Source: Sphingobium fontiphilum
GTDB taxonomy: Bacteria; Pseudomonadota; Alphaproteobacteria; Sphingomonadales; Sphingomonadaceae
Reading direction: 5' to 3'
Length of the DNA stretch: 64,000 bases
Assembly (NCBI RefSeq): GCF_014196635.1
Contig: NZ_JACIEB010000001.1
Location: 434,001 to 498,000, forward strand
Shown here: positions 42,811 through 52,095 of the stretch, one piece after another
How the letters are laid out: every line of letters begins with the position of its first letter
Numbering within the stretch: the stretch's first letter is position 1
The notes under the pieces: model-generated
Databases searched by the model: none
Seen by the model: only the letters and a program-made list of their open reading frames with translations
What the model was told of the DNA's origin: nothing
Made by a program: the position numbers and the translations under genes

Positions 42811-44157
42811 CTATTTCAGCAGCACCAGCTCTTCAGCCATGCTGGGATGCAAGGCCACCGTATCGTCGAACTGCTGCTTGGTCAGGCCCGCTTTCACTGC
42901 GATGGCCGCGGCCTGCAATATTTCCGGCGCATCCGGGCCGATCATATGCAGGCCCACGACGCGGTCGGTCGTCGCGTTGACCACCATCTTGTAAAGCGCC
43001 CGCTCCTCGCGGCCCGCCAGCACATTCTTCATCGGCCGGAAATCGGACGTATAGATCTTCACCGTCCCCAGTTTGTTGCGCGCCTGCGCCTCGGTCATCC
43101 CGACCGCCGCCAGCGGCGGATGGCTGAACACGGCCGAAGGAATGCAATCATAGTCGACGGTGCGCGGATTGCCGCCAAAGACGGTATCCGCAAAGGCATG
43201 GCCTTCGCGGATGGCGACGGGGGTCAATTGCACACGGTCGGTCACATCGCCCACCGCATAGATGCTCTCGCAACTGGTGCGATTATGCGCGTCGACCCTG
43301 ATTGCGCCCTTGTCATCCAGCGCCACGCCCGCCGATTCCAGTCCCAGCCCGGCGACATTGGGCTTGCGTCCCGTGGCGAAGAGTACGATGTCGCAGCCAA
43401 TCGGGTCGCCATGGGCGAAATGCATCGTCAACGATCCGTCTTCCTGCTTCTCGATCCGCTCCATCGCCGCGTTGAAACGAAACTGGATGCCCTTGGTCAT
43501 CGAAATCTGGAGCAGCCGGTCGCGTATCTGTTCGTCATAACCGCGCAGCAACGCAGCCGACCGGTTGACGATCGTCACATGACTGCCGAACTGGTGAAAA
43601 ATGCCGGCAAACTCATTGGCGATGTAGCCGCCGCCAACGATGACGATGCGTTTGGGGCATTGATCCAGGTGGAACACCTCGTTGGAGGTAATGCCATGTT
43701 CGGCGCCCTCCATCTCCGGGACCATTGGCCAGGCGCCGGTGGCGATCAGGATCACTTTGGCGGTGATCTCCCGTCCGCTGGCCAGCTTCACGCCATGCGG
43801 TCCGGTAACGGTGGCGCGCTCGGCGAACAGCGTCACCTTGTGACTGTCGAGCGTGTTCCTGTAGAGTCCCTCCAGCCGGTCGACATCGGCCAGCACATTG
43901 TCGCGCAACGCCGGCCAGTCGAAATCGCAATCGGGCACGCGCCAGCCGAAACGCCGGGCGTCCTTCAGGTCTTCGGCGAAATGGGCGCCGTAGATAAGCA
44001 GCTTCTTGGGCACGCAGCCGCGGATGACGCATGTGCCGCCGACCCGATATTCCTCCGCCACCGCAACCCGCGCGCCATGCGCCGCCGCGACGCGCGCGGC
44101 GCGCACCCCGCCCGATCCCGCGCCGATGACGAAAAGGTCGAAATCATAATCGCTCAT
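42811..44157 (-). CDS. gor: Glutathione-disulfide reductase
   Basis: Flavoenzyme that reduces GSSG with NADPH. The 448-residue protein has the FAD motif GAGSGGVRAARVAA, redox-active disulfide GGTCVIRGCVPKK, NADPH-binding GGGYIANEF, a second FAD motif YAVGDVTDRVQLTPVAI and the C-terminal catalytic HPSMAEE. CVIRGC identifies the plant/proteobacterial GR branch rather than lipoamide dehydrogenase (CLNxGC). It ends four bases from the oxygenase gene on the opposite strand. Confidence 0.93.
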   Translation of the reverse strand: MSDYDFDLFVIGAGSGGVRAARVAAAHGARVAVAEEYRVGGTCVIRGCVPKKLLIYGAHFAEDLKDARRFGWRVPDCDFDWPALRDNVLADVDRLEGLYRNTLDSHKVTLFAERATVTGPHGVKLASGREITAKVILIATGAWPMVPEMEGAEHGITSNEVFHLDQCPKRIVIVGGGYIANEFAGIFHQFGSHVTIVNRSAALLRGYDEQIRDRLLQISMTKGIQFRFNAAMERIEKQEDGSLTMHFAHGDPIGCDIVLFATGRKPNVAGLGLESAGVALDDKGAIRVDAHNRTSCESIYAVGDVTDRVQLTPVAIREGHAFADTVFGGNPRTVDYDCIPSAVFSHPPLAAVGMTEAQARNKLGTVKIYTSDFRPMKNVLAGREERALYKMVVNATTDRVVGLHMIGPDAPEILQAAAIAVKAGLTKQQFDDTVALHPSMAEELVLLK

Positions 44158-44242
44158 GCCAATCTCCGCTTTGTCGAGGCGGATATGGCGGCGCGGGAGG
44201 CCGGTTACAAACGCTAAACTGTTTCAGGCGGCAAAGCCTGCG

Positions 44243-45748
44243 CTACATGCCGCCAAAGGCGCGTTCGATCAGCGCCATGGTGGAGGGATCGAACCCCTTT
44301 GGTCCCTCCTCGGCAATGGATCGGGCGATCTCCTTGCCCAGTTCCACGCCGAACTGGTCGAACGGATTGACCTCCATCAGCACTGCGTTGACGAAAGTGC
44401 GGTGCTCGTAAAAGGCGATCAACGCACCCAGCGATTCTGGCGTCACATCGTCGAGCAGGATCGTCGTCGACGGCCGGTTTCCAGGATAGGCGCGGGCCGG
44501 ATCGTCGGCATTGTCGCGCCCGCGCAACAGGGCTGCGCCCTGCGCGAAGCAACTCGTCAGCAGCGCGCGATGATGGGCGGGGTCAAGCGCGTGCCCCGGC
44601 TCCACCGATGCGATGAATTCGACCGGCGACAGGATCGTGCCCTGATGCAGCAACTGGAACACCGCATGTTGCGCATCCGTGCCCACCCCGCCCCAGGTGA
44701 TCGGCGCTGTCGGCCCCTCGACCGGAACGCCGTCCCGCGTCACGCCCTTGCCGTTGCTTTCCATCTCCAGTTGCTGGAGATAGGCGGGCAGCAGGCGCAG
44801 CCGCTCGTCATAGGCAAAGACAGCGCGGGTCTGGCATTGCCGCACCCGCGCATAATATTGGTCGACAAAGGCCGCGATCATCGGCGCATTGGCGCGCGGC
44901 GGGGCCAGCCGGAAATGGCGGTCCATCGCCGCCGCCCCTTCCAGCATCGTTTCGAAATCGTCCCAGCCCAGCGCCAGCGCGGCGGCAAACCCCACTGACG
45001 ACCAGAGCGAATAGCGGCCGCCGACACTTTCCGAAAAAGGCAGGATGCGGGTTTCGTCGACGCCCCATTCCATGGCTCGGTCAGGATCGGCGGTCAGCGC
45101 CACGATCCGGCCAAAGGGGTCGTCCACCCCGCCCTCCACCAGCCAGTTAACGGCGCTGGCCGCGTTCAGCAGGGTTTCGGTGGTGGTGAAGGTTTTCGAT
45201 GCGACGACGATGATGGTGGCGCCCGGATCAAAGCGATCCATCGCCCTTTCCAGCGCAACGCCATCGACATTGGAAACGACGGCGACGTCGTAAAGCGCGC
45301 CCGAGCCGCCCAGCGCGTCAATGAGCAGATCGGGGCCAAGCGCCGACCCGCCGATGCCGATATGCAGGATGTGGCGCACCGGCCCCAGCGCCTCCGCCTC
45401 GATCGCGTCGACCAGGGCCCGCATGCGGCCGTGCAGCATCCGCGCCCGCGCGACGCTGTCGGCTGCGCCCTCGCCGCGTTCAGCGCCATGCTCGGCCGCC
45501 CGTCCCTCGCTCACGTTGACGGCGTCGCCCGCGAACATCGCGTCCCGCCATCCCGCGACATTGCGTTCCTCGGCCAGGTCGACGAAGCCATCCATCACCG
45601 TTTCGGACAGATGCGTCTTCGACCAGTCGAAGCGGATGGGCCCCTGGGTCAGCACATAACGGGACAGGCGATCAGGGTCGGTCGTGAACACCGACCGCAA
45701 ATCTATCTGCTTCACCTCTCTCAATTCATCCAACGCAGTCTTCGTCAT
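44243..45748 (-). CDS. pgi: Glucose-6-phosphate isomerase
   Basis: Interconverts glucose-6-P and fructose-6-P. The 501-residue protein includes HIGIGGSALGPDLLIDAL, the sugar-phosphate loop VVASKTFTTTETL, GRYSLWSSVGF, and the late GTDAQHAVFQLLHQG with catalytic His. The C-terminus (EVNPFDQFGVELGKEIA) is canonical. The open frame continues upstream to 46774 through lepB; those residues show no similarity, so ATG 45748 (AAGGA ten bases upstream) is the start. Confidence 0.95.
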   Translation of the reverse strand: MTKTALDELREVKQIDLRSVFTTDPDRLSRYVLTQGPIRFDWSKTHLSETVMDGFVDLAEERNVAGWRDAMFAGDAVNVSEGRAAEHGAERGEGAADSVARARMLHGRMRALVDAIEAEALGPVRHILHIGIGGSALGPDLLIDALGGSGALYDVAVVSNVDGVALERAMDRFDPGATIIVVASKTFTTTETLLNAASAVNWLVEGGVDDPFGRIVALTADPDRAMEWGVDETRILPFSESVGGRYSLWSSVGFAAALALGWDDFETMLEGAAAMDRHFRLAPPRANAPMIAAFVDQYYARVRQCQTRAVFAYDERLRLLPAYLQQLEMESNGKGVTRDGVPVEGPTAPITWGGVGTDAQHAVFQLLHQGTILSPVEFIASVEPGHALDPAHHRALLTSCFAQGAALLRGRDNADDPARAYPGNRPSTTILLDDVTPESLGALIAFYEHRTFVNAVLMEVNPFDQFGVELGKEIARSIAEEGPKGFDPSTMALIERAFGGM

Positions 45749-45862
45749 TGTGCGACCATCCTTTTGCGACCCTGATCGATATCGAAGCTGCACTCGTCGA
45801 TTCTCCTTCACATTAGACGGAAAGACCTTGCATTGCACCGGCCATGCGCTTGACGCAGACCC

Positions 45863-46753
45863 ATGAACGCCCCAAAAGCCGCGACGCTCCCTGTCGCGGG
45901 AGAAAACGCAAGGAAAAGACGGCCAGGCATGAGCGCAAAATCGGAAACGCGGGATTTCCTCTGGTTCCTCGTCAAGTTGGGGCTGTTCGTCTTCATCCTG
46001 CGCAGCTTCATCGTCTCGCCCTTCAACATCCCGTCGGAATCCATGCAGCCGCGCCTGCTGATCGGCGATTATCTGCTGGTCGCCAAATGGCCCTATGGCT
46101 ATTCGCGCTATTCGCTGCCTTTCGGCCTCCCGCTTATCCCCGGCCGCATCTTTTCGAGCCTGCCTCAGCGCGGCGACGTGGCCGTGTTCAAGGCGCCGCC
46201 GAACCAGAAGAACGACTATATCAAGCGGGTGATCGGCCTGCCGGGCGACATGATCTCGGTGAAGGGCGGCACGGTCTACCTCAACGGACAGGCCATTCCC
46301 AAGCAGAAGGTGGCTGATCTCGTCATCCCGGTAACGCCCAACATGGTCGATGCGGCGGCGCACGAAAATGCGCCTTCCCCCTGCTATCGCGAACGCTTCG
46401 AGGAAGCGGCGCCCGGCGGCGGCAGGCAGTGCCGCTACCCGCAGTTCCGCGAGACGCTGCCCGGCGGCAAAAGCTACAATGTGCTCGACCTTGAACCGGC
46501 CGGCCCGGCGGACGATTTCGATACGGTGCTGGTGCCGCAGGGCCATTTGTTCATGATGGGCGATAATCGCGATCGCAGCGCCGACAGCCGCTTCCCCGCG
46601 GTCGATGGCGGCGGCATTGGCATGGTGCCGCAGGAAAATCTGGTCGGCAAGGCGCTCGTGTCCGTCTTCTCCACGGATGGCGGCGCCAACTGGCTGCTGC
46701 CATGGACCTGGTTCACCGCCGCCCGCTGGGGCCGTATCGGGGAAGGCTTTTGA
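45863..46753 (+). CDS. lepB: Signal peptidase I
   Basis: Inner-membrane serine protease that cleaves signal peptides. The 296-residue protein has one N-terminal transmembrane helix (FLWFLVKLGLFVFILRSFIV), catalytic Ser in NIPSESMQPRLLIGD, catalytic Lys in YIKRVIGLPGD, and the SPase box GDNRDRSADSR. It heads the lepB-rnc-era operon; the rnc start overlaps its stop. Confidence 0.95.
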   Translation: MNAPKAATLPVAGENARKRRPGMSAKSETRDFLWFLVKLGLFVFILRSFIVSPFNIPSESMQPRLLIGDYLLVAKWPYGYSRYSLPFGLPLIPGRIFSSLPQRGDVAVFKAPPNQKNDYIKRVIGLPGDMISVKGGTVYLNGQAIPKQKVADLVIPVTPNMVDAAAHENAPSPCYRERFEEAAPGGGRQCRYPQFRETLPGGKSYNVLDLEPAGPADDFDTVLVPQGHLFMMGDNRDRSADSRFPAVDGGGIGMVPQENLVGKALVSVFSTDGGANWLLPWTWFTAARWGRIGEGF

Positions 46754-47421
46754 ACCGACCCGAAACCGCCGCATGGGTGCAGGAGCTGATCGGGCGCGCC
46801 CCCCGCCAGCCCGACCGCTTCACCCAGGCGCTCACCCATGGCAGCGCCAAGGCCGATCATTATGAACGGCTGGAATTTCTGGGCGACCGGGTGCTCGGCC
46901 TTGTGGTCGCGGAATGGCTTTACGAGCGTTTTCCCGAAGAGCCGGAGGGCAATCTCTCCCGCCGCTTCAACGCTCTGGTATCGGGCGAAACCTGCGCCGA
47001 CATCGCCCGCAGCGCAGGCGTGCCCCAGCATATTCGCCTGGGCAAGCAGGCGCGCGACGATGGCGCCGTCGACAGCGTCAACGTGCTTGGCGACGTCATG
47101 GAGGCGCTGATCGGCGCGCTCTTTCTGGAGGGCGGTCTGGACGAGGCGAAGGCGCTGGTCCGTCGCCTGTGGGCCGACCGCGTCGACACCCAGCGCGCCG
47201 CGCCCAAACATCCCAAATCCGCGCTGCAGGAATGGGCCGCCGCCAACCGGCGCAAGCCGCCCGAATATGTGATGACCGACCGGTCCGGCCCTCATCACGC
47301 CCTGCGCTTCACCGTCACCGTCGCAATCAAGGGCGCGGGCGAAGCGAGCGCAACGGGCGGGTCGAAGCAGGAGGCCGAAACCGCGGCGGCGCTGGCCCTG
47401 CTGGAGAAGCTGGCGGGATAG
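46750..47421 (+). CDS. rnc: Ribonuclease III
   Basis: Double-strand-specific RNase for rRNA maturation. The 223-residue protein has the signature ERLEFLGDRVLGL, the second metal site NVLGDVMEALIGALFLEGG, and a dsRNA-binding domain (KSALQEWAAANRRKPPEYV then GSKQEAETAAALALLEKL). The start is TTG 46750, overlapping the lepB TGA as TTGA with GGGGAAGG just upstream; the ATG at 46702 lies inside lepB and adds non-conserved residues. Confidence 0.94.
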   Translation: MNRPETAAWVQELIGRAPRQPDRFTQALTHGSAKADHYERLEFLGDRVLGLVVAEWLYERFPEEPEGNLSRRFNALVSGETCADIARSAGVPQHIRLGKQARDDGAVDSVNVLGDVMEALIGALFLEGGLDEAKALVRRLWADRVDTQRAAPKHPKSALQEWAAANRRKPPEYVMTDRSGPHHALRFTVTVAIKGAGEASATGGSKQEAETAAALALLEKLAG

Positions 47422-47462
47422 GCGCAGCTTCCCCTCCAGACAGAAAAGACATAGAATATCCT

Positions 47463-47543
47463 CGTCATCCCGGGCTTGACCCGGGATCCCGCTTTCTTTC
47501 TGCCAAGTCAGCGAGAAGCAGCGGACTTCCTCCGGGATGACGG
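47463..47543. repeat. Palindromic extragenic repeat between rnc and era
   Basis: Arms CGTCATCCCGGGCTTGACCC and TCCTCCGGGATGACGGG flank GCTTTCTTTCTG / AAGCAGCGG segments. It resembles the 33775-33863 copy in its outer CGTCAT and inner CCCGCTTTCTT segments. It lies inside the lepB-rnc-era operon, 28 bases before the era start. Confidence 0.8.
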
Positions 47544-47570
47544 GATGGCCTCGGGCGAACGGAGTTATTT

Positions 47571-48479
47571 TTGAAATCTGATACTTCAAACCAGAGCTGC
47601 GGCGTCATCGCCATCGTCGGCGCGCCCAATGCGGGCAAATCGACGCTGGTCAACGCGCTGGTGGGGCAAAAGGTGGCGATCACCAGCCCCAAGGCGCAGA
47701 CCACCCGCACCCGCGTGATGGGCGTCGCGATCGAGGGCGACGCGCAGATGGTGCTGGTCGACACGCCCGGCATTTTCGCGCCGAAAAGGCGGCTGGACCG
47801 CGCCATGGTGCAAGCGGCCTGGGGCGGCGCGCAGGGCGCCGACCTGATCGCCGTGATCGTCGATGGCAAGGCGGGGCTCGGCCCCAAGCTCGAACCGATC
47901 ATGGAATCGCTAGCGGGCCGTTCCGAACGCAAATGGCTGGTCCTGAACAAGGTGGACATCGCCGCCAAGGACAAGCTGCTCACCCACACCCAGCGGCTGA
48001 ACGACAAACTGGTCTTTGACGAGACGTTGTTTGTGTCGGCCGCGACCGGCGACGGGCTGCCTGAACTGAAAAGCGCCTTTGCCGCCGCCATGCCCAAGGG
48101 GCCGTGGCATTTCCCCGAAGATCAGGTGTCGGACGCGACCGACCGGATGCTGGCGGCGGAAATCACCCGGGAGCAGCTATACCACCAGTTGCACGCCGAA
48201 CTCCCCTATGCCGCCGCCGTTCACACCGAAAAATATAGCGAGCGCGACGACGGATCGGTCGAAATCCACCAGCAGATATTGATCGGCCGCCCGACGCAGC
48301 GCGCCATCGTGCTGGGCAAGGGCGGCCAGCGCCTGAAGGAAATCGGGTCGAAGGCCCGCGCCGAACTCGCTGCGCTGCTCGGCGTCAAGGTCCACCTCTA
48401 TCTTCATGTGAAGGTGAAGGAGGATTGGGAGGAAGATCGCGGCATCTACCGCGACATCGGCCTCGACTGGGTGGACTGA
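47571..48479 (+). CDS. era: GTPase Era
   Basis: Ribosome-associated GTPase required for 30S maturation. The 302-residue protein has G1 GAPNAGKST, G2 SPKAQTTRTR, G3 DTPG, G4 NKVD, and a C-terminal KH domain (AIVLGKGGQRLKEIGSKARAEL). Start TTG 47571 follows GGAG at seven bases; the next ATG would remove the P-loop. Confidence 0.96.
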   Translation: MKSDTSNQSCGVIAIVGAPNAGKSTLVNALVGQKVAITSPKAQTTRTRVMGVAIEGDAQMVLVDTPGIFAPKRRLDRAMVQAAWGGAQGADLIAVIVDGKAGLGPKLEPIMESLAGRSERKWLVLNKVDIAAKDKLLTHTQRLNDKLVFDETLFVSAATGDGLPELKSAFAAAMPKGPWHFPEDQVSDATDRMLAAEITREQLYHQLHAELPYAAAVHTEKYSERDDGSVEIHQQILIGRPTQRAIVLGKGGQRLKEIGSKARAELAALLGVKVHLYLHVKVKEDWEEDRGIYRDIGLDWVD

Positions 48480-48483
48480 TCGG

Positions 48484-49302
48484 CTACAGCGTCAGGCCGT
48501 TTCGTCCGGCAAGCTCCACCACATATTGCCAGGCGACACGGCCCGACCGGCTGCCCCGGCGGGTCGCCCACTGGATCGCATCCAGCGGATCGAAAGCAAG
48601 GCCCAGCGCCTCCGCATAGCCCGCGACGATGGCGACATAGGCGTCCTGATCGATCGCGTGGAAGCCCAGCGACAGGCCGAAACGATCGGACAAAGCCATC
48701 TTGTCGTCGACCACGTCGCGCGGGTTGACCGGATCGTCCTGTTCCGACAGATGGCGGGGCACGATGTGCCGGCGGTTGGAAGTGACATAGAGCCGGACAT
48801 TGGCCGGCCGTGCCGATGTGCCCCCTTGCAACAGCGAACGCAGCGTGCGCGCCGCCCCGGCCCCACCCTCTTCAAAGCCCAGATCGTCGAGGAACAGGAT
48901 GAAGGGGCGGCTCGTCGCGCGCAGCAGGGAAAACAGGCGCGGCAGGCTGGCCAGATCGTCGATGGCGCATTGCAGCAGGGCGATATTCGCGCCCTCCCCT
49001 TGCAATTGCCCCACCACCGCGCCCACGACCGCCGACTTGCCCGTGCCGCGCGCGCCCCACAGCAAGACGTCATGGGCCGCATGACCGGCGGCATGGCGGC
49101 GGCTGTTTTCCAGCACCGCGCCCTTTTGTGCATCGATGCCCGAAAGCAGGCCGAAATCGACCGGCGCGAAACCTTCGGCCGGGGCGATGGCGCCGCCGTC
49201 CCAGACATAGGCCGGGTGCGCGTTCAGATCGGCCTGGGCGGACGCGGGCGGCGCAATCCGTTCCAGCGCCTCGGCGATACGGGTGAGCAGGACATCGTTC
49301 AT
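48484..49302 (-). CDS. DUF815-family AAA ATPase
   Basis: This 272-residue cytoplasmic P-loop ATPase has Walker A LLWGARGTGKS (about residue 85), Walker B FILFLDDLGFEEG and a sensor-like YVTSNRRHIVPRHLSE, the layout of DUF815 proteins. No biological function is established to my knowledge. It ends four bases after era on the opposite strand and is divergent from the TsaC gene. Confidence 0.85.
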   Translation of the reverse strand: MNDVLLTRIAEALERIAPPASAQADLNAHPAYVWDGGAIAPAEGFAPVDFGLLSGIDAQKGAVLENSRRHAAGHAAHDVLLWGARGTGKSAVVGAVVGQLQGEGANIALLQCAIDDLASLPRLFSLLRATSRPFILFLDDLGFEEGGAGAARTLRSLLQGGTSARPANVRLYVTSNRRHIVPRHLSEQDDPVNPRDVVDDKMALSDRFGLSLGFHAIDQDAYVAIVAGYAEALGLAFDPLDAIQWATRRGSRSGRVAWQYVVELAGRNGLTL

Positions 49303-49419
49303 GGCAGCGCCTTACGCGCGACGCGACGGCCGCTCAAGCCTCGTGCGGCCCGGACGAATCCGTCATTGAACTGACGCAATGCCCTTTTACGGCAAATTTT
49401 CAGGGGCTATAGCGGGGTT

Positions 49420-50376
49420 GTGACCATTTCGACCGCCAACTTCACGACCAGGGTAAGCCGTTATGGCGCAGAGTCCCTGCGCGAAGCGGCCTTGCTGATC
49501 CGTGCCGGTGAACCTGTCGCCGTGCCGACCGAAACCGTCTATGGTCTGGCCGCCGACGCCACCGATCCGCAAGCGGTCGCCGCCATCTTCGCCGCCAAGG
49601 GGCGGCCCGGCTTCAATCCGCTGATTGTGCATGTCGCCGACCGGGCGATGGCGGAGCGGCTGGTCCATCTTCCGCCGTCGGCCGCGACGCTGGCCGACGC
49701 CTTCTGGCCCGGCCCGTTGACGCTGGTCCTGCCTGTGCGCGCCGATAGCGGCCTTGCCCCGGCCGTCATGGCGGGCTTGCCGACCGTCGCCATCCGCCTG
49801 CCCGCCCATCCGGCCATGCGCGCGCTGATCCGCGAAAGCGGCCGACCGCTGGCGGCCCCTTCCGCCAACCGCAGCGGATCGATCAGTCCCACCCGCGCCG
49901 AACATGTCCTCGGCAGCCTGAACGGCAGGGTCAGGCTGGTGCTGGATGAAGGCCCGACCAGCGAGGGGCTGGAATCCACCATCGTCGCCCCTGAAGACAC
50001 GCATATTCGGCTCTTGCGCCCCGGCCCCGTGACGAGCGCGATGCTCGAAAAGGCGAGCGGCCTGCCCGTCATCAACGGGCTCACGCCCGGCAAGGTCGAG
50101 GCCCCAGGTCAACTCGCCAGCCATTACGCCCCGTCAAAACCTGTGCGACTGAACGCCGAGCGCGCGGAGCCGGACGAATATCTGATCGGTTTCGGCCTGA
50201 TGCCCTGCCACGCCAATCTGAGCGTGGAAGCGGACCTGAAGGAAGCCGCCGCCCATCTCTTCGCCCTGTTGCATCAGGCCGACGCCAGCACGGCGGCAAG
50301 GATCGCCATTGCGCCCATACCCGATGAGGGGCTGGGCATCGCGATCAACGACAGGCTGCGCCGCGCCGCCGCCTGA
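49420..50376 (+). CDS. tsaC: L-threonylcarbamoyladenylate synthase (TsaC/Sua5/YrdC)
   Basis: It makes threonylcarbamoyl-AMP for the universal t6A37 modification of tRNA. The 318-residue protein contains the YrdC fold (VPTETVYGLAADATDPQAV, IFAAKGRPGFNPLIVHV, FWPGPLTLVL, APSANRSGSISPT) and the extra Sua5 domain, linked by PGQLASHYAPSKPVRL. It is thus the longer Sua5 form. The start is GTG 49420; no in-frame ATG is suitable. Confidence 0.93.
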   Translation: MTISTANFTTRVSRYGAESLREAALLIRAGEPVAVPTETVYGLAADATDPQAVAAIFAAKGRPGFNPLIVHVADRAMAERLVHLPPSAATLADAFWPGPLTLVLPVRADSGLAPAVMAGLPTVAIRLPAHPAMRALIRESGRPLAAPSANRSGSISPTRAEHVLGSLNGRVRLVLDEGPTSEGLESTIVAPEDTHIRLLRPGPVTSAMLEKASGLPVINGLTPGKVEAPGQLASHYAPSKPVRLNAERAEPDEYLIGFGLMPCHANLSVEADLKEAAAHLFALLHQADASTAARIAIAPIPDEGLGIAINDRLRRAAA

Positions 50377-50468
50377 TCTCGACGGATAGGCGGCGAAGCG
50401 TTCGTGGCATAGTCCGAACCGCCGGACGGATGGGGGAACCGAAACCCGCCGCCCGCCGTTCTTTCCTT

Positions 50469-50816
50469 ATGATCGATACCGGGCCCAAACTTATGCCGAC
50501 GACGCTGATCGAGCGACTGGCGCGCCATCTGGCCGCCGGGGCAGGCGTGGACTGGAGCCAGCGGATCGACAGGGCGGTCGGGATCATTGCGCTGATGAAA
50601 ACGCCCGATCAGAAAATGAGCCGCGCCGGGGACGAGACGCACTGGCGCGCGATGATCGACGCCGCCCTGCGCCAGCGGGCGGCGCTGCCCGGCACAAAGG
50701 ATGAACCGCCGATGGGCGCCGGCACAGATGAAGAGGGCGAAGCCGCCCTGCCCGATGACCCCTCGCCCAGCGACGATGGTGGCGGCTGGGTGCAATTTCA
50801 GCAGGAGAAGCAATGA
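50469..50816 (+). CDS. Small conserved-looking hypothetical protein
   Basis: A protein of about 115 residues with a helical N-terminal part (LIERLARHLAAGAGVDWSQRIDRAVGIIALMK) and an acidic, Asp/Glu/Pro-rich C-terminus ending GGGWVQFQQEKQ. I do not recognise a family. Several starts are possible (50430, 50469, 50493); 50469 is a compromise and none has a strong ribosome site. The stop overlaps the next gene as ATGA, so the two are probably cotranslated. Confidence 0.55.
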   Translation: MIDTGPKLMPTTLIERLARHLAAGAGVDWSQRIDRAVGIIALMKTPDQKMSRAGDETHWRAMIDAALRQRAALPGTKDEPPMGAGTDEEGEAALPDDPSPSDDGGGWVQFQQEKQ

Positions 50817-51061
50817 TGATGCAATGGCTTAAACTGGCCGCGATCGGCGGCGTCGCCGCCTGGGCTTGGAAACATGGCCGCGACAGTGGCCTGCAATCCC
50901 ATGCTTCGGTTTCCCGCAGCGACGCGCCAAACCCGGTGCGCGACGCCGGCCCGGATGAACAGGAGGGCATTTCGGCCCAGGACTGGGATTTGATCGATCA
51001 GCAGGCCGACGAATCCTTTCCCGCCAGCGACCCGCCAGCCAATTATCGCGGCGTCCACTGA
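50813..51061 (+). CDS. Small protein with DESFPASDPP C-terminal motif
   Basis: An 82-residue protein with an N-terminal hydrophobic segment (WLKLAAIGGVAAWAWKHG), a polar middle and the C-terminal DLIDQQADESFPASDPPA, a short motif repeated in many unrelated-looking proteobacterial small proteins. Its function is unknown; a membrane or periplasm-facing anchor is possible. AGGAGA lies just upstream of the start; two or three consecutive ATGs make the exact one ambiguous. Confidence 0.65.
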   Translation: MMMQWLKLAAIGGVAAWAWKHGRDSGLQSHASVSRSDAPNPVRDAGPDEQEGISAQDWDLIDQQADESFPASDPPANYRGVH

Positions 51062-51162
51062 TCGAGGCCCCTGCCGGGCGCGCCTGATACAACAGCCCCG
51101 TTGCCCCCGGCCGTCCGCCCCGATAAGAGGGCGCTGACTTTTCAGAAACGGGGAATATAACC

Positions 51163-52092
51163 ATGCCTTCGGGGCTGTTCGCGTTGCTCGACGATGTGGC
51201 GGGTATCGCCAAGATCGCTGCGGCATCCATCGACGATGTCGCCGCCGCCGCGGGCAAGGCGGGGACGAAGGCCGCCGGTGTCGTGATTGACGACGCCGCC
51301 GTGACTCCCCGTTATGTCGTAGGCCTAACCCCCGACCGCGAATTGCCGATCATTGCGCGCATCGCAATCGGCTCACTTCGCAACAAGATGCTGTTTCTGT
51401 TGCCCGCCGCGCTGGCGCTCAGCGCCTTCGCGCCCTGGCTGTTGCCGCCGCTGCTGATGATAGGCGGCGCATTCCTCTGCTTTGAAGCCGCCGAAAAGCT
51501 GATCGACGCCATCAGGGGCGGCCATGATGTTGCGCAAGACGCCATTGCGACGCTGACCTCCAAGGAGATTGAGGAACAGAAGGTCGGCGGCGCCATCCGC
51601 ACCGATTTCATCCTGTCCGGCGAAATCATGGCCATCGCGCTCGGCACGGTCGCCAATGTGCCCTTGTGGGAACAGGCGATCGTGCTGGCGGTCGTCGCCG
51701 TCCTGATTACCGTCGGCGTCTATGGCGTCGTCGGCTTCATCGTGAAGATGGACGATATAGGGCTGCATCTGGCCAATGGCGCAAACGCGGCCATGAAGCC
51801 GCTCGGCCGCGGGCTGGTCCATGCCATGCCGCATTTGCTGAGCCTGCTGAGCACGGTGGGGACTGCCGCCATGCTATGGGTGGGCGGCGGTCTGATCGTT
51901 CATGGCCTGCATGAATTTCATCTGAATCTGGTGCCGGACGCCATCCATGGGGCCGCCCATGCTGTCGCTTCGCTCGCCCCCGCCATGGGCGGCTTCCTCG
52001 ACTGGCTCGTCAACGCCACGCTGTCGGGGCTGTTCGGCCTCGCCATCGGCGGCGTGATAGCCGCCGTCGCGCAGTTGTTCCACAAGCATTAG
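51163..52092 (+). CDS. DUF808 (YedI-like) membrane protein
   Basis: This 309-residue protein starts MPSGLFALLDDVAGIAKIAAASIDDVA (split across the family signature) and continues with several membrane helices, including MLFLLPAALALSAFAPWLLPPLLMIGGAFLCFE, AIVLAVVAVLITVGVYGVVGFIV and a C-terminal GLFGLAIGGVIAAVAQL. The start, the DDVAAAAGKAGTKAAGVV stretch and length agree with DUF808; function unknown. A GGGGAA site precedes the ATG. Confidence 0.9.
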   Translation: MPSGLFALLDDVAGIAKIAAASIDDVAAAAGKAGTKAAGVVIDDAAVTPRYVVGLTPDRELPIIARIAIGSLRNKMLFLLPAALALSAFAPWLLPPLLMIGGAFLCFEAAEKLIDAIRGGHDVAQDAIATLTSKEIEEQKVGGAIRTDFILSGEIMAIALGTVANVPLWEQAIVLAVVAVLITVGVYGVVGFIVKMDDIGLHLANGANAAMKPLGRGLVHAMPHLLSLLSTVGTAAMLWVGGGLIVHGLHEFHLNLVPDAIHGAAHAVASLAPAMGGFLDWLVNATLSGLFGLAIGGVIAAVAQLFHKH

Positions 52093-52095
52093 GCC

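Noticed and set aside
45749..46774. N-terminal extension of Pgi to 843 residues (possible fusion protein)
   Set aside because: The extra 342 codons are antisense to lepB and have no similarity; a good start with ribosome site exists at 45748.
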